This document shows, in pieces, positions 50,201 through 60,880 of a stretch of 64,000 nt of DNA. The stretch comes from Petrosia ficiformis (Eukaryota > Porifera > Demospongiae > Haplosclerida > Petrosiidae), in assembly GCA_947044365.1 (NCBI GenBank), contig OX345647.1:3722501-3786500 (forward strand), in the 5' to 3' direction. The first letter of the stretch is position 1. Every line of letters starts with the position of its first letter. The notes beneath the pieces were generated by a model. It ran no database searches. It was not told the DNA's origin and saw nothing but the letters and a program-made list of their open reading frames with translations. The translations under genes and the position numbers were made by a program.

Positions 50201-53200
50201 TGTTCAGTTGTGCTTTTATAGTCAAGAAGCCTCACAGAGAATGTTGCGAGAGTTTGCATAATTTAATTATTCATGAGAAAGCAATCATAGGGATGGCCTT
50301 GCTGGCCATAAAAAATAGTTGTTAAATATCAAATGGTATGTATGTACGTGACATTACTATATATGTATTTTAATTATTTAGAATTGCTGGACCTCATGTC
50401 ACAGTAAATGGTATTCAATGTCTTAATTTAGCTACTTACAACTTTCTTGGACTGTTAGGAAATAAATCCATCAATGTAAGCTACTGTGTATATACGTATA
50501 TACATAAAGTCTGTTTACATTCACAATGTCCTCAAAATTAGGATGTGATGACTTTATATGTAATATAGTGTATAGTTCAATGTCATAAGGTTAATACATG
50601 ATTATGCTACATGTATAACTCAATAATGAAGCTGAATTTAACAAAAAGGACTATTATATGAAAATGGTACAGGTAAAAAGATTGTTTGACATTCCAAACT
50701 AAAGTTATAAACATTTTTCTGAGGTCATGGTGAACCTTTAGTTTATAAAAGAATAATAAAACAAAATGAAAGAACATGTATCAAAAGTTCAAAACCAAAA
50801 AAGCACACAAACAAGATTGTAATGGTACCTTAGTAAACTAATCACTTCCCCATAACAAGCTTACACAAGTATAGCTAAAGTATAAAAAAAGAAAGATCCA
50901 GAGACTTATGTAGGGTTGTTATCATGGAATTAGTATTATCTACAAAAGTTATGCATGAAAATCCATGTGCCTAGCATGCTAGCAAAAGACGTAAAACATA
51001 ATTGACAAACAAACACAACAAAGAATCAGCCACAATGGCTTAGAAAATATTAAGCCACAATGGCTTAGAAAATATTAAAAAGCAGCCACTCTGGTTTAGA
51101 AGACATGTACTTGTTTAATGGTTTCAATTAGTAGAATATGTACATGTATTATTATGGATCAATTGTATTCATGTAGCATTTCATTTAGAAGGGGGGCTTT
51201 TGGCCCCCCTCCCAGTAAACTAAAACTTCAAATTCAAAAATTGAAACCGGTGATAATCAAAGTTAAAGGAACTCAAAAGAATATACAATAACAATAACAG
51301 TTAGTTATAAAATGTATATAGTAGATTTGTAATTTGATTATAGTTTCATTAACTAATAGTCAAAATGCTTTTCTAAAAGAGGTTTCATTTATAGTTAACT
51401 AAACAATACTACCTTATTGTGTTTTTTTTTCAACCATACTTACAGCTGTTTGTTCTTTTCTATATTCTATTGAAAGATATTACGACTGGAAAATCTTATT
51501 CCAAAATATGATGAGGTTTTGTCTCTCGTATGAGTACTTAAAAGTCTGAATAATGATAAATAATTAATGATCAATTGTAGTGTTGTTTTAGTTAACTATA
51601 ACTAAAACTGAAACCCCTTTTAGTAAGGCATTCGGGCTTTTAGTTGACTAAACTATAACTAAATTACAGGTCTATTACAATAACTATAACTAAATGAAAT
51701 TGTCTAATAATGGGTACTTTTAGTTAGTTAACTAAAACTAAAACTAAAACCATTTTGGTAAGCTTAATATAATTGTTAATTAAAATATAACTAAAACTAA
51801 AAGTTTGATAAACCAGGGATACTATAACAATAACTAAAATTAGTTGTTAATGTCAAACTAAAACAACACTAAATAACTATTTTCTTGTTTTAAGGATATA
51901 GCAGCTGATACTATTAGGAAATATGGAGTTGGTTCCTGTGGTCCACGTGGTTTTTATGGTACTATGGGTACGTTACAACTGTAGTCTAATAATCTCTATC
52001 GTGTTTATTTGTGTGTCTATGTGTCTGCGTATATATGTTTGTGTGTTTCAGTGTGTGTCTATGTCTCTGTGTGTCTATGTTTGTGTGTGTCAGTGTGTGT
52101 CTGTGTGTATATGTTTGTGTGTGTCTGTGTGTCAGTATGTGTCAGTGACTCAGTGTGTCTGTGTGTATATGTTTGTGTGTGTCTATGTGTCAGTGTGTGT
52201 CTGTGTGTCTGTGTGCCTGTGTATATATGTTTGTGTGTGTCTGTGTGCCTGTGTATATATGTTTGTGTGTGTCTGTGTATGTATGTTTGTGTGTGTCTGT
52301 GTCCGTGTGTGTATGTCTGTGTTTATGTGTGTGTGTCTGTATGTGTACTTACAGTTGAATTTACAAGTATTTAAATACTTGCCAGTACTTAGCAAAGGAC
52401 TTTAGTACAAGTATAAGTACATGTACACTGGATTAACAATCAAATAAACTACAAGTACTTCTATGTGTGTACTTCAGTGTGCACTTAAATACAAGTGCCA
52501 ATGTACTTTGACCCATGCCTGGTATATAGATGGATACTTTTTCTCAATATATCTTCTTTAGTACTAAAATCAGTACCAAGCAGGCATGGGTCAAAGTACA
52601 GTACTACTAAAATTAGTAATTTTAGTACTGTACTTTGTCCCATGCCTGCTTGGTACTAACTTTAGTATTGTACTTTGACCCATGCCTGCTTGGTACTAAA
52701 TTTAGTACTGTACTTTGACCCATGCCTGCTTGGTACTGATTTTAGTACTAAACAAGATATATCCAGCTTTATTACTGAATCATTACTGATGGCACTAGTG
52801 TCTCTACCTTTCTGTCTTCTCTGAAAACTGTGGCCTGTCGAAATAAAATGTACATGTATATTTTACAGATGTACACTTGAAACTTGAGGAAAGAATAGCT
52901 GAATTCACTCATACTGAAGAAAGTATTGTTTATTCATATGGATTTGCAACAATATCAAGTGTGATTCCGGCCTATTCAAAAAGGAATGACATCATTTTCT
53001 GGTAAATATACTATGTTCATGTTCACAATGAGCTCAAAATTAGGATTTGATGACTTTATATGTAATATAATGTATAGTTTAATGTCATAAGGCTAATACC
53101 GTAACTCAATAATGAAGCAATAGATTGATATTTGACATACACAAAAAAGAAAGAAAAGGATAATTATATGAAAATGGTGAAGGTAAAAGATTACTGGTTA

Positions 53201-56200
53201 TTACAAACTAACACTTTTCTGAGGTTGAGGTGAATTTGAATGACCTTTATTATAAAATCCACTCCTCAAATGATACAAAAAACTCTTCTCTATCACATAT
53301 GTATAAATATGCTCCTCTCCCTATCCAGAAAATGTTCAGTCCTAATCTACAATATATAATCAGTGTTTCCCCTAAAGGGTGGTACCATGGCATTCCCCCA
53401 TCCTTTAATTTTAAAGTTTCTGCTATTTTATAACACCAAGTGAACATTGTTAACCAAACATTGTGTATGACTGATACACTGTCTCACCATTAATATTTAT
53501 CCTGGGGGAAACACTGTATAATATAGTTTGAAATTGTAACTCTCATAAAGGCTGCTCCAGTTCAAAACAGTGGTTTTCAGATACTATTCAGCGATAATAT
53601 TCGGAAATGGCAAATAAATCAGCTTTAAAAAATGAACCCATGATTACTGTATACACTTGATGGGATATATAAATGAAACAACCAATGGGGTTGGCTTAGG
53701 TGGGTGTGGATTACTGTTTATTTTGAACTGATGTAACCTCTATCTCGAACAATAAACCCTAAACCATAAGGTCATGGATACTTTCCCAGTCCTTCACCAA
53801 TTTCTGACTGATGGATAGTGTTTGAAAATCCCAATCAGCCAACCAGATCAATAGCCACTTTTTTAAAAAACCTAAAAAATGCCAAAAATTATCCTTTTTG
53901 AATTTTAATATTGGGGTCATCCCAAAATAAATTCTACACACACAACAAGAAGTATATTTTTATGTGATATGTGTAGTATATATCAATAAACAGTCACCAT
54001 ACAGTACAGTAATTACTGTAATTACTCATAGTTTCATATTTGAACTACAGTAGTTCAACTTCAACAGTAGTTTTAACAGTAATTGCTGTACATGTGAACA
54101 CCACAGTAGTGATACAGTAATTACTATACTATACTGACAATAGAACTGAGGTAATTACTGTTACTGTATGGTGACATTTTATTGACATATCCTATATGAC
54201 AAATGTCTGCATTGTTTTATTAATTTTTTTTCACTATTCTTCGTTATTTTCTTATAGTGATGAATCGGTAAATTTTGAAATTCAGAAAGGTCTAAGCGGA
54301 TCAAGGAGTAAAATAGTGTTCTTTAAACACAATGATATGAATCATCTTGAATCACTACTAGAAGAACAGAATAAAATAGATAAAAAAGTTAGTCAATATA
54401 CAATATACCATGCAGGTTTTCATGCTGGAATGTTTTTGTCTGGGGGGATAACAGAGGATTGTGTGAAGGTGAATTATCATAGGGGGTGTGAGGGTATGGC
54501 CCCCATGAAAGTGTTTAAATCTAGGCTCTCTGAGGTTGCTTCTGGTGGCTTCTGGGACCTGTAGCTGATGATATTAAAAAAAGGTTCCAGAGGTATAGAT
54601 ATTCACCACAATGGTTTAACAATGTATAAAACTTTTGGAATTCTGGCAGGGAGGATCCCAGGGTGCCCCCCCTCTGTATGAATCCTTGACATGAAATATC
54701 ATTTCTTTTGGGTTAACAACTCAAATGTATTATAATACTATATATATAACGTATATAATACTATATTTGTATATACCTGTAGCTAGAAACAAGCTGTACT
54801 GGTTTTTGATTTGAAAGTGGAGTTAGTTAAATTTTATATTATAATGAATTTTCGTTTCAGAATCCCAGTAAAGCAAAGAAAACAAGAAAGTTTATAGTAG
54901 CTGAAGGAATGTATATGAGTAGTGGTGACTTAGTACCTCTACCAAAATTGGTAAGTTAAGATCAGTAGCATCTTTATTTAGATCTATGATTTTGTTGCTC
55001 TCAGTTGTGTACCATGGCACTCTCCCACCTTTTAATTAAAAAACAAAACACTGATTGAACATTGTTAACTAAACGTCATATATCATAAATGCACTACTCC
55101 ACCTTTAATATTTATACTGGGGAAATGCTGGATTTGAATAATTGTGTTTCATAAAAATTACATGTGATATAGCCTTCTATAGTTACACTGTATGTATCAC
55201 ATTCACAATGACCTCAAAATTCGTTTAATGTTAAAAGGTTAATACATGATTATACTACATGTGTAACTCAATAATGAATTGTTTAAAAGATGCTACTGAG
55301 TTAAGGAACAATATGTGACCGAATTTGCAAAAATCAGGCTTATGGGATAATTATTAATTTTGAGATACGAGTGAAAATAGACAGTTATGGCTTACTCAGG
55401 TGATCGCTGTTTTACTACATAAAAAGCTTCATTAACATCTTACCTATTCACTCATACCTTCAGAGATGTTTGGAGACATCTCTGTGCTTCGCTAGCCGCT
55501 CCTAAAAACGTTTTTAGTCATTATGTTTAATGATTAAATAATTGATTTAATTGCTTTTTTCTCAAAATGAAGGATTTGTGACTACAACGGTTTAATGTAG
55601 CTTTGTCTTTTACATGATTGGGATGTATCATATATCATTCTGGAGCTAATTAAATACTCTATTCAGGTAATACAAAAAATCAATTTTGGAATTTTATCCC
55701 ATAAGACTGATTTTCGCAAATTTGGTCACATATGTTGTAAAATTGTAATACTTAAGAAATAAATTTTGATGTATATTATTGGTATTGGGATATACGTGTA
55801 ATTCAACATCAGTTAGCTGTACTATAAAGAAAGATTTACATAGTTACAGACGTACTATTATCAACCATGTAGCTGTCATATATATACTATAAGTGATATT
55901 GTTTCCAAAACCAACCCTTTGATTGGATCAATGTAATATAATGTCAATAATGAACATTATACATTATTAACATGTATGTACATGTACGTGTGTAATTTAT
56001 TTTTTACTTTGTGTGTTATTAGGTTGAGTTTCGTAATCGATATCGTGTTCCTATCATTCTTGAGGACAGTCTATCATTTGGTGTACTGGGAGCAACTGGA
56101 CGAGGAACTGTGGAACACTTTGGATTAACAGTATGTGTTATATATAATAATAGGATAGTCTAATAATAACACTAATAACACTTTGTATTAACAGTATGTG

Positions 56201-59200
56201 TTATATATAATAATAGGATAGTCTAATAATAACACTAATAACACTTTAGATTAACAGTATGTGTTATATATAATAAAAGGATAGTCTATTAATAACACTA
56301 ATAATACTTTTGATTAACAGTATTTTGATTATCTACTCTCCTTACCTTTCAAAGGACCTTGTAGAACTTAGGAATATATTTCAGGCAGAATAGCTAGCTA
56401 GTAGTTCCAGTTTCTACGTAATCTACTTAGCTACAAGCAGCTTTCTTTCTGCTGGTCTGTAGAGCTGAGTGCGCGTTGCCGCGTTCTTTTACGCGCCTGA
56501 CGCAACTTTCTTAACTACGTGTACAACGCATACTCGCGCAAGTGGACACAAGAAAAAAAATAATAATAAAATAAAAAAAATATATATATATATAGATTCA
56601 ACTCTGTGGAAAGCAATCATAGGGATGGCCCTATGGGCCATAAAAAGTATCCTTATGATTGCTTTGCAATGACTAGTGACATGTACATGTACACAGGGGT
56701 GTGGAAACTTTGAGTCAATTGCCAGACATTTTGACCTCTTTTCACTACTATTGTCCTGCTCCCCATATACTTTGTATATAGTTCAGTTTCAGTTTACCGG
56801 ACATTCATTAGTTTATCAGACAATGTCCTGCATGACTGGCTGTTTCCACACCGCTGCATGTACATGTATGTATCAATCATTGCTGAAGGCACTAGTGTCT
56901 CTACCATACTGTGTACTAGGACCTGAAGAAGTAAGTGTAACTGCACTAAGTCTTCGTCCACAGAGCTTTGATAAAACTGAAGTACTCCTTCAAAGTTCTA
57001 AATGATGACTTCTCATGTGTGAAAGATTCTTTCATCATCTTTATACCATTTCTCTGCTCCATTTGTAGTTTTACATACTTTCCTGCTGGTCTGTAGCTCA
57101 AGCATGAGTTCTTTTACATGCCACGCCCATTAATTGATCAAGTCCATGTGATGTCACAACTTCCTTAACTACGATACAACCCATACTTGCATATCTGACA
57201 CAAGCATATAAGTAAATAAATAAACTAATTAATTAATTAATAAATATATATAATTCAAACCCGTGGGAAAGCAATCATAGGGATGGCTCTATGGGCCTTA
57301 AAAATTCTAGAAGGTAACATAATTACTAACATTTATCCGACCAATATTTCACTTCATTCTCTTTCACACATACACACTCACTCCCTTTCTATCATTTCAA
57401 TCTCTCCTTACAGCCAGATGATGTTGATTTAATATGTGTTTCCATGAGTATGGGTATGGCCAGTATGGGTGGATTCTGTACTGGAAAATCGTTTGTCATT
57501 AATCATCAGAGATTATCTGGATTGGGATACTGTTTCTCTGCCTCTCTGCCTCCTCTTTTGACCACTGCTGCAATCGAAGCACTGAATATCATGGAGAATA
57601 GTTCTGATAAATTTCAGAAACTTCGAGACAATGCTAAAAGAATGAGAACACTTTTGAAAGGGTAAGCATTTCAGTATTCATTTATTTTATCATATTCACT
57701 TAGCCCTTCTTTCTTACTCTCTTTTTAAAGTCTCATCTCATCTACTTCTTGTTCTTCCTTCCTTTTTGTCTCTCACCTTATTCCTGTCTCAACTCCTAAC
57801 TAATCATCATTTGTCTTCTCTTCTTTAGAATTGCTAGTTTAGAGATATGTGGTTATGAATATTGTCCAGTTATTCATCTTCGTTTCAAAGAACCTGGTGA
57901 CTCACGTGAGTCTGATCAACAGATTCTGGATACCATTGCTAGTGACTGTCAAGAACAAGGTTTGGCAGTTGTCACAGCAAAATATTTGGAATTAGAAGAA
58001 CACAAATTACCTCCTCCAAGGTATTCAATCATTTGTCTGTAGTTAAAGGCTATGTACATGTATTTCTGTTATTGTGTTGACAAAGGGCTAAACACATGAT
58101 ATGTTCCATGCTTATTGCTCTTTCAGTCATTTTTATGGCCCGTAGGGCCATCCCTATGATTGCTTTCCCACGGGTTCGATGTATGTTTATATATAATTAT
58201 ATAATATTATATTCTTGTGTCACTTGTGCGAGTATGCGTTGTATACGTAGTTAAGGAAGTTACGTCATTTTCGGGGGCTCGGTCAATTAATGGGCGTGGC
58301 GCGTAATAGAACGCGCGCTCAAGCTAGTACAGAGCAGCAGAAGCCAGAAAGAAAGGTGATTGTACCTTTACTAGCTTATGTAGAAGCTGGAACTAATAGC
58401 TGGCTATTCTTCCTGAAATATATTTCTAAAGTTCTAGAAGGTTCTTAAAAGGTAAGGAGAGTAGATAATCGAAATAATAACTATAGTATGCTGTTGTGTT
58501 TCAGGCATGATAATGTCAGTCATGATTACTGAATGCTGGACACCACAAAGCATACTTTTATCTTCACTTAAATTTGTAAAGCAATCATAGGGATGTTTTT
58601 TTTCTCTATATACACTTGTTTTGAATATCATAAGATAAATGAAAGAGGATTGTAGCCTGAGGGCCTCACTTTATACACTATAAGTTCAAGTGTCGTCAAC
58701 TCCATAATGTATACATGTTTAATACAGGAGATGTCTTCTACATACAATACACTACATCAATAGAAAGTCACCATACAGTTCAGTAATTAATTACTCAGTA
58801 GTTCATTAACCCGAGCGCGTAGGCGGAGGGTTATAGTAATCGGTTTGTGTGTGTGTGTGTTCCCCACTAATCTTTGCAACGGCTTACTTTTGAAGATTCT
58901 TGGTGACTGCGAAGGAAAGAGCACACTAGGTCTACTGCGAGATTCAAGCGATTTGCAAGAAAACTCTTCGATGGAAAAGATACAGCCGTGTAAATACTCG
59001 TTGATCCGTCGCCATCTTGAAATTTTATCGTTTTTGCTGATGTCAGCAGGAAACACTAACTTTTGTCTCTTTGAAGCTTTGTTTCTTGGATTTTGTCTGT
59101 CGTCCTAACGAGTGTTTATACAGCTATTTGTGAAGTTTTGTCCAGAAATTCGCTAGTTTTCAAGAGATCTGATGGCCAGGCTATCCTCATAATTCAAGTT

Positions 59201-59663
59201 GCATATTCATGAGTAGTACTGACTTCTTAGTGTTGATACGAATGGTGTGTTTCTGGCTGTTGCAATAGGTTACTTAGGCAAAGTTGTTCTAAAGCCTTGC
59301 TGTTTTAGCAATAGCTAGCGAGGGTTCTGCACTTCAGTGCATTCATTAATGATAATTGCTGTACATGTCAATTGAGCACTGATTATAGAACTAAGATAAT
59401 TACTGTTACTGCATGTATGGTGACTTTTTATTGACATATACTGCATCACTTATGGAGAAAGCAGGGCTGTAAATCATCATGGATACTTAAAATATAATTT
59501 GTGAATTGTTGATCTAAGTGGTTAATGGTACAAACTAATTGTTTTCTATCATTCTTTTCCATGTAGTATCAGATTATCAATGTGTTGTGAACATACTGAA
59601 GAGGAATTGACACATGCTGCATCAGTAATCAAAGATGTTGTGTCTAGGAATATAACTAAATGA
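47203..59663 (+). CDS. SPTLC1: Serine palmitoyltransferase long chain base subunit 1
   Basis: Non-catalytic partner of the ER-membrane serine palmitoyltransferase, first step of sphingolipid synthesis. Twelve exons join in phase: 47203-47262, 48437-48550, 49798-49898, 50382-50475, 51895-51967, 52869-53001, 54258-54387, 54861-54950, 56023-56130, 57414-57661, 57829-58020, 59567-59663; 479 residues (human 473). Residues about 22-42 form one membrane helix, followed by the charged DWQPEPLVP block. Alpha-oxoamine-synthase fold motifs include [15 protein letters not shown] (Cys138, equivalent to the conserved cysteine of the human protein), [43 protein letters not shown] and [17 protein letters not shown]. 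As in other SPTLC1 proteins, the pyridoxal-phosphate-binding lysine motif of SPTLC2 is absent ([11 protein letters not shown] in its place, residues about 313-323). It shares its upstream region with HMG-CoA synthase. The donor of exon 9 is repeated in the following intron. Confidence 0.97.
47772..48096. mobile_element. MITE with AGGGTTGGGCAATA-type termini
   Basis: Imperfect inverted ends CTAAGGTTGGACAATAA and TATTGCCCAACCCTA, AT-rich interior, in the first SPTLC1 intron. The ends are of hAT style; no target duplication was verified. Confidence 0.55.
48725..48756. repeat. Poly-C tract
   Basis: CCCCCCCCC..A..CCCCCCCC interrupted once. Homopolymer tracts of this length are prone to assembly error. 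Confidence 0.85.
48994..49134 (-). pseudogene. hAT transposase C-terminal (dimerisation) fragment
   Basis: The minus-strand frame reads [20 protein letters not shown] then [19 protein letters not shown] before TAA at 48994. This matches the conserved hAT C-terminal pattern with SxERLFSxGG and LxxxxLxxLxFLKCN. It has no other transposase part and lies between (ATTACT)n tracts in the second intron of SPTLC1. Confidence 0.78.
49140..49345. repeat. (ATTACT)n simple repeat
   Basis: TTACTATTACTATTACCTCA units flank the hAT transposase fragment together with 48865-48970. Confidence 0.88.
49345..49755. mobile_element. Two GTCACCATACAGTA MITEs in SPTLC1 intron 2
   Basis: Copies about 49345-49540 and 49565-49755, both with CACCATA at the left, ACACCACAGTAGTGAGACAG-like interior and a right end returning to GTGA..TTTTATTG. 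They end about 40 bp before exon 3. Confidence 0.72.
49932..50165. mobile_element. GTCATTCACGTTCAC MITE, copy 10
   Basis: Left GTTCACATTCATGATGACC, contains ATACACAAAAAAGATTGGGA; right end decayed. SPTLC1 intron 3. Confidence 0.62.
50508..50742. mobile_element. GTCATTCACGTTCAC MITE, copy 11
   Basis: AAGTCTGTTTACATTCACAA at the left to GAGGTCATGGTGAACC at the right, with a short internal deletion. SPTLC1 intron 4. Confidence 0.66.
51577..51873. mobile_element. TAACTAAAAC MITE, copy 3
   Basis: Ends GTAGTGTTGTTTTAGTTAAC and GTCAAACTAAAACAACACTA; stops 20 bp before SPTLC1 exon 5. Confidence 0.8.
52000..52350. repeat. (GTGTCT)n / TGTG simple repeat
   Basis: GTGTGTCTGTGTGTATATGT units beginning about 35 bp after SPTLC1 exon 5; Cys/Val-rich open frames are artefacts. 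Confidence 0.92.
52565..52750. repeat. About 47-bp tandem and inverted repeat (CCATGCCTGCTTGGTACT)
   Basis: Three direct units TTTGACCCATGCCTGCTTGG + TACTAA and one inverted copy (CCAAGCAGGCATGGGTCAAA) make a strong hairpin. Confidence 0.85.
53012..53250. mobile_element. GTCATTCACGTTCAC MITE, copy 12
   Basis: TATGTTCATGTTCACAATGA at the left to GAATTTGAATGACCTTTA at the right, starting about 10 bp past a SPTLC1 splice donor. Confidence 0.66.
53361..53516. mobile_element. 156-bp MITE with CAGTGTTTCCCC termini
   Basis: Ends CAGTGTTTCCCC and GGGGGAAACACTG; AT-rich, near-TATATAAT flanks on both sides. A decayed relative lies at about 54995-55135. Confidence 0.75.
53985..54193. mobile_element. 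GTCACCATACAGTA MITE in SPTLC1 intron 6
   Basis: ATATCAATAAACAGTCACCA at the left to CTGTATGGTGACATTTTATT at the right; ends 64 bp before the next exon. Confidence 0.74.
55311..55733. mobile_element. 423-bp MITE with 40-bp inverted repeats
   Basis: Left ATATGTGACCGAATTTGC...CTTATGGGATAA and right TTATCCCATAAG...GCAAATTTGGTCACATAT. In the eighth SPTLC1 intron; no coding content. Confidence 0.82.
56116..56330. repeat. 63-bp tandem repeat starting inside SPTLC1 exon 9
   Basis: The unit begins with the last 15 exonic bases (ACTTTGGATTAACA) and the donor GTATGT; donor-like sites recur at 56131, 56194, 56257 and, decayed, 56320. Confidence 0.92.
56328..56646. mobile_element. GGCCCGTAGGGCC MITE, copy 3 (inverted, partial)
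   Basis: Ends AAAGCAATCATAGGGATGGC then CCTATGGGCCATAAAAA; interior CGCGTTCTTTTACGCGCC. A further decayed inverted copy is at about 57075-57305 and a short fragment at 50268-50312. Confidence 0.72.
56693..56857. mobile_element. MITE with GGGGTGTGGAAAC termini
   Basis: Ends GGGGTGTGGAAAC and GTTTCCACACCGC; interior CCAGACATTTTGACC and GGACATTCATTAGTTTATC. Related sequence at 31002-31066 (very short), 30020-30180, 33505-33600 and in tandem at 20010-20370. Confidence 0.68.
58129..58622. mobile_element. GGCCCGTAGGGCC MITE, copy 2
   Basis: Near-identical to the copy at 43556 across its length, including AATTAATGGGCGTGG and ACCACAAAGC, so this family moved recently. Last SPTLC1 intron. Confidence 0.78.
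58755..59445. mobile_element. GTCACCATACAGTA MITE split by a GC-richer insertion
   Basis: Left part 58755-58805 (ATCAATAGAAAGTCACCATA), right part 59345-59445 (GATAATTGCTGTACATGTCA to TATGGTGACTTTTTATTGAC). The intervening 58806-59344 is an unrelated insertion with TTCATTAA at both edges. Confidence 0.68.
58806..59344. mobile_element. Inserted 540-bp element of higher GC content
   Basis: Starts AACCCGAGCGCG...GGAGGGTTATAG, a short hairpin, then (GT)n, and ends GCGAGGGTTCTGCACTTCAG. TTCATTAA occurs at both junctions, a possible 8-bp target duplication. An 87-codon plus-strand frame at 58845-59108 and an 89-codon minus frame have no recognised similarity. Confidence 0.55.
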
Positions 59664-59796
59664 AATATAAAAAATTATAATTTATAAACTCTTTAATTCA
59701 AGGTATCATGATTTTATGTACGTATATTTATAATTCAATTAATATATTTGATTTATAATTTGAGTTTGTTTCATGGTACATAAGTATATTTCCACC

Positions 59797-60083
59797 AGTG
59801 TTTTTGATAAGCTCATATGGTCCACCATTGGCCAAAGAACTTCTTATTTGGGACTGCACAGTTCTCTCTTTGGGCCAGTGGCACAGTTAATTATCATTAT
59901 ACATGTATTGTCACATTAACTCTTTGTTAATTGGCTCAATATGTATTCCCAATAGCGCACACACACTAACCACTGTTAAGCCAATTTGGCCCATGCTTCA
60001 TAACATATCAAAACCTCTGTTAAATTGGCTCAAAATGTATTCCCAATAGTGCACACACTAACCATTGCTAAGCAAAAACTCTG
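59797..60083. mobile_element. TTTTTGATAAGCTCATATGG MITE, copy 3
   Basis: Starts CAGTGTTTTTGATAAGCTCA; the right part is partly duplicated (TTGGCTCAAAATGTATTCCC twice) and ends AAAAACTCTG. SPTLC1 3' spacer. Fragments at 43117-43210 (inverted) and 46196-46260. Confidence 0.7.
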
Positions 60084-60632
60084 ATTTACACATTTAAAAT
60101 TATTAATATACATAGCTTGATCATCTTTCATTAACGTTATGGCTATCATGTACATTTGTTCATCCAATAAATATAATTAATGCTCTTTGTAGTACTAGTA
60201 ATTGTTATTAATATGTATAAATTCATTGTTGTCATACACATTTGTTTGATATACCAGATAGTTAACCTTGTGTGTCAATAATTATAATAAAAGCTAAATT
60301 GCCATACATTAGTTATTGCTTTGAAATAAAATAAAATTCACTAAGCAAAAGAAAAAATAATCCAGATGTGGCAACTGCATAATGATACATGCTAGTTGGG
60401 TAAAGTACCATGATTGTAAATTTCATCCTGTTATGTAGACTGATCCTTTATTCCTAAATCATTGTTGCTATGTATATATCCCATGCAGCAATTGTATAAA
60501 CCTTTGTACAGTTGTACTTTTTCTGGAGTAACTGTTGTATATTTGTTTGTGTAGCTATCAATATTATAATTGTAAAATTATATTAATGTCATATTCGTAA
60601 ACTACTTATATTGTGTGTGGCTATCTAATTAT

Positions 60633-60801
60633 GTTATAACACACCTATGAGTGCTATATCAGATTTATAATCTCCGAGGATGAGGCAATTATAAATCTGT
60701 TGTTATAGCACGAGTAGACGTATTATAACGAATATATTTCCAGAAAGGCAGATTTTCTATAAAACCTGCGATTACTTTGAAGTTTTGCCGTATCGAGATA
60801 T
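60633..60801. mobile_element. Asymmetric foldback element, copy 3, inverted and shortened
   Basis: Hairpin at the left (arms CAGATTTATAATCT and ATTATAAATCTG) and the end GCCGTATCG, complement of the CGATACGGC end, at the right. It lies in the SPTLC1 3' spacer. Confidence 0.62.
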
Positions 60802-60880
60802 AATATTATGTATTATAATTTATAATCATGTATAATTATTAGATATATATATATAATTATATATACATATATATATATAT

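Noticed and set aside
51923..52405. 160-codon plus-strand frame after SPTLC1 exon 5
   Set aside because: It is exon read-through into a TGTG/GTGTCT microsatellite; the exon ends at the phase-correct donor at 51968.
54388..54564. Extension of SPTLC1 exon 7 to a 122-codon frame
   Set aside because: The extension departs from the family after KIDKK; splicing at 54387 to 54861 restores the conserved sequence.
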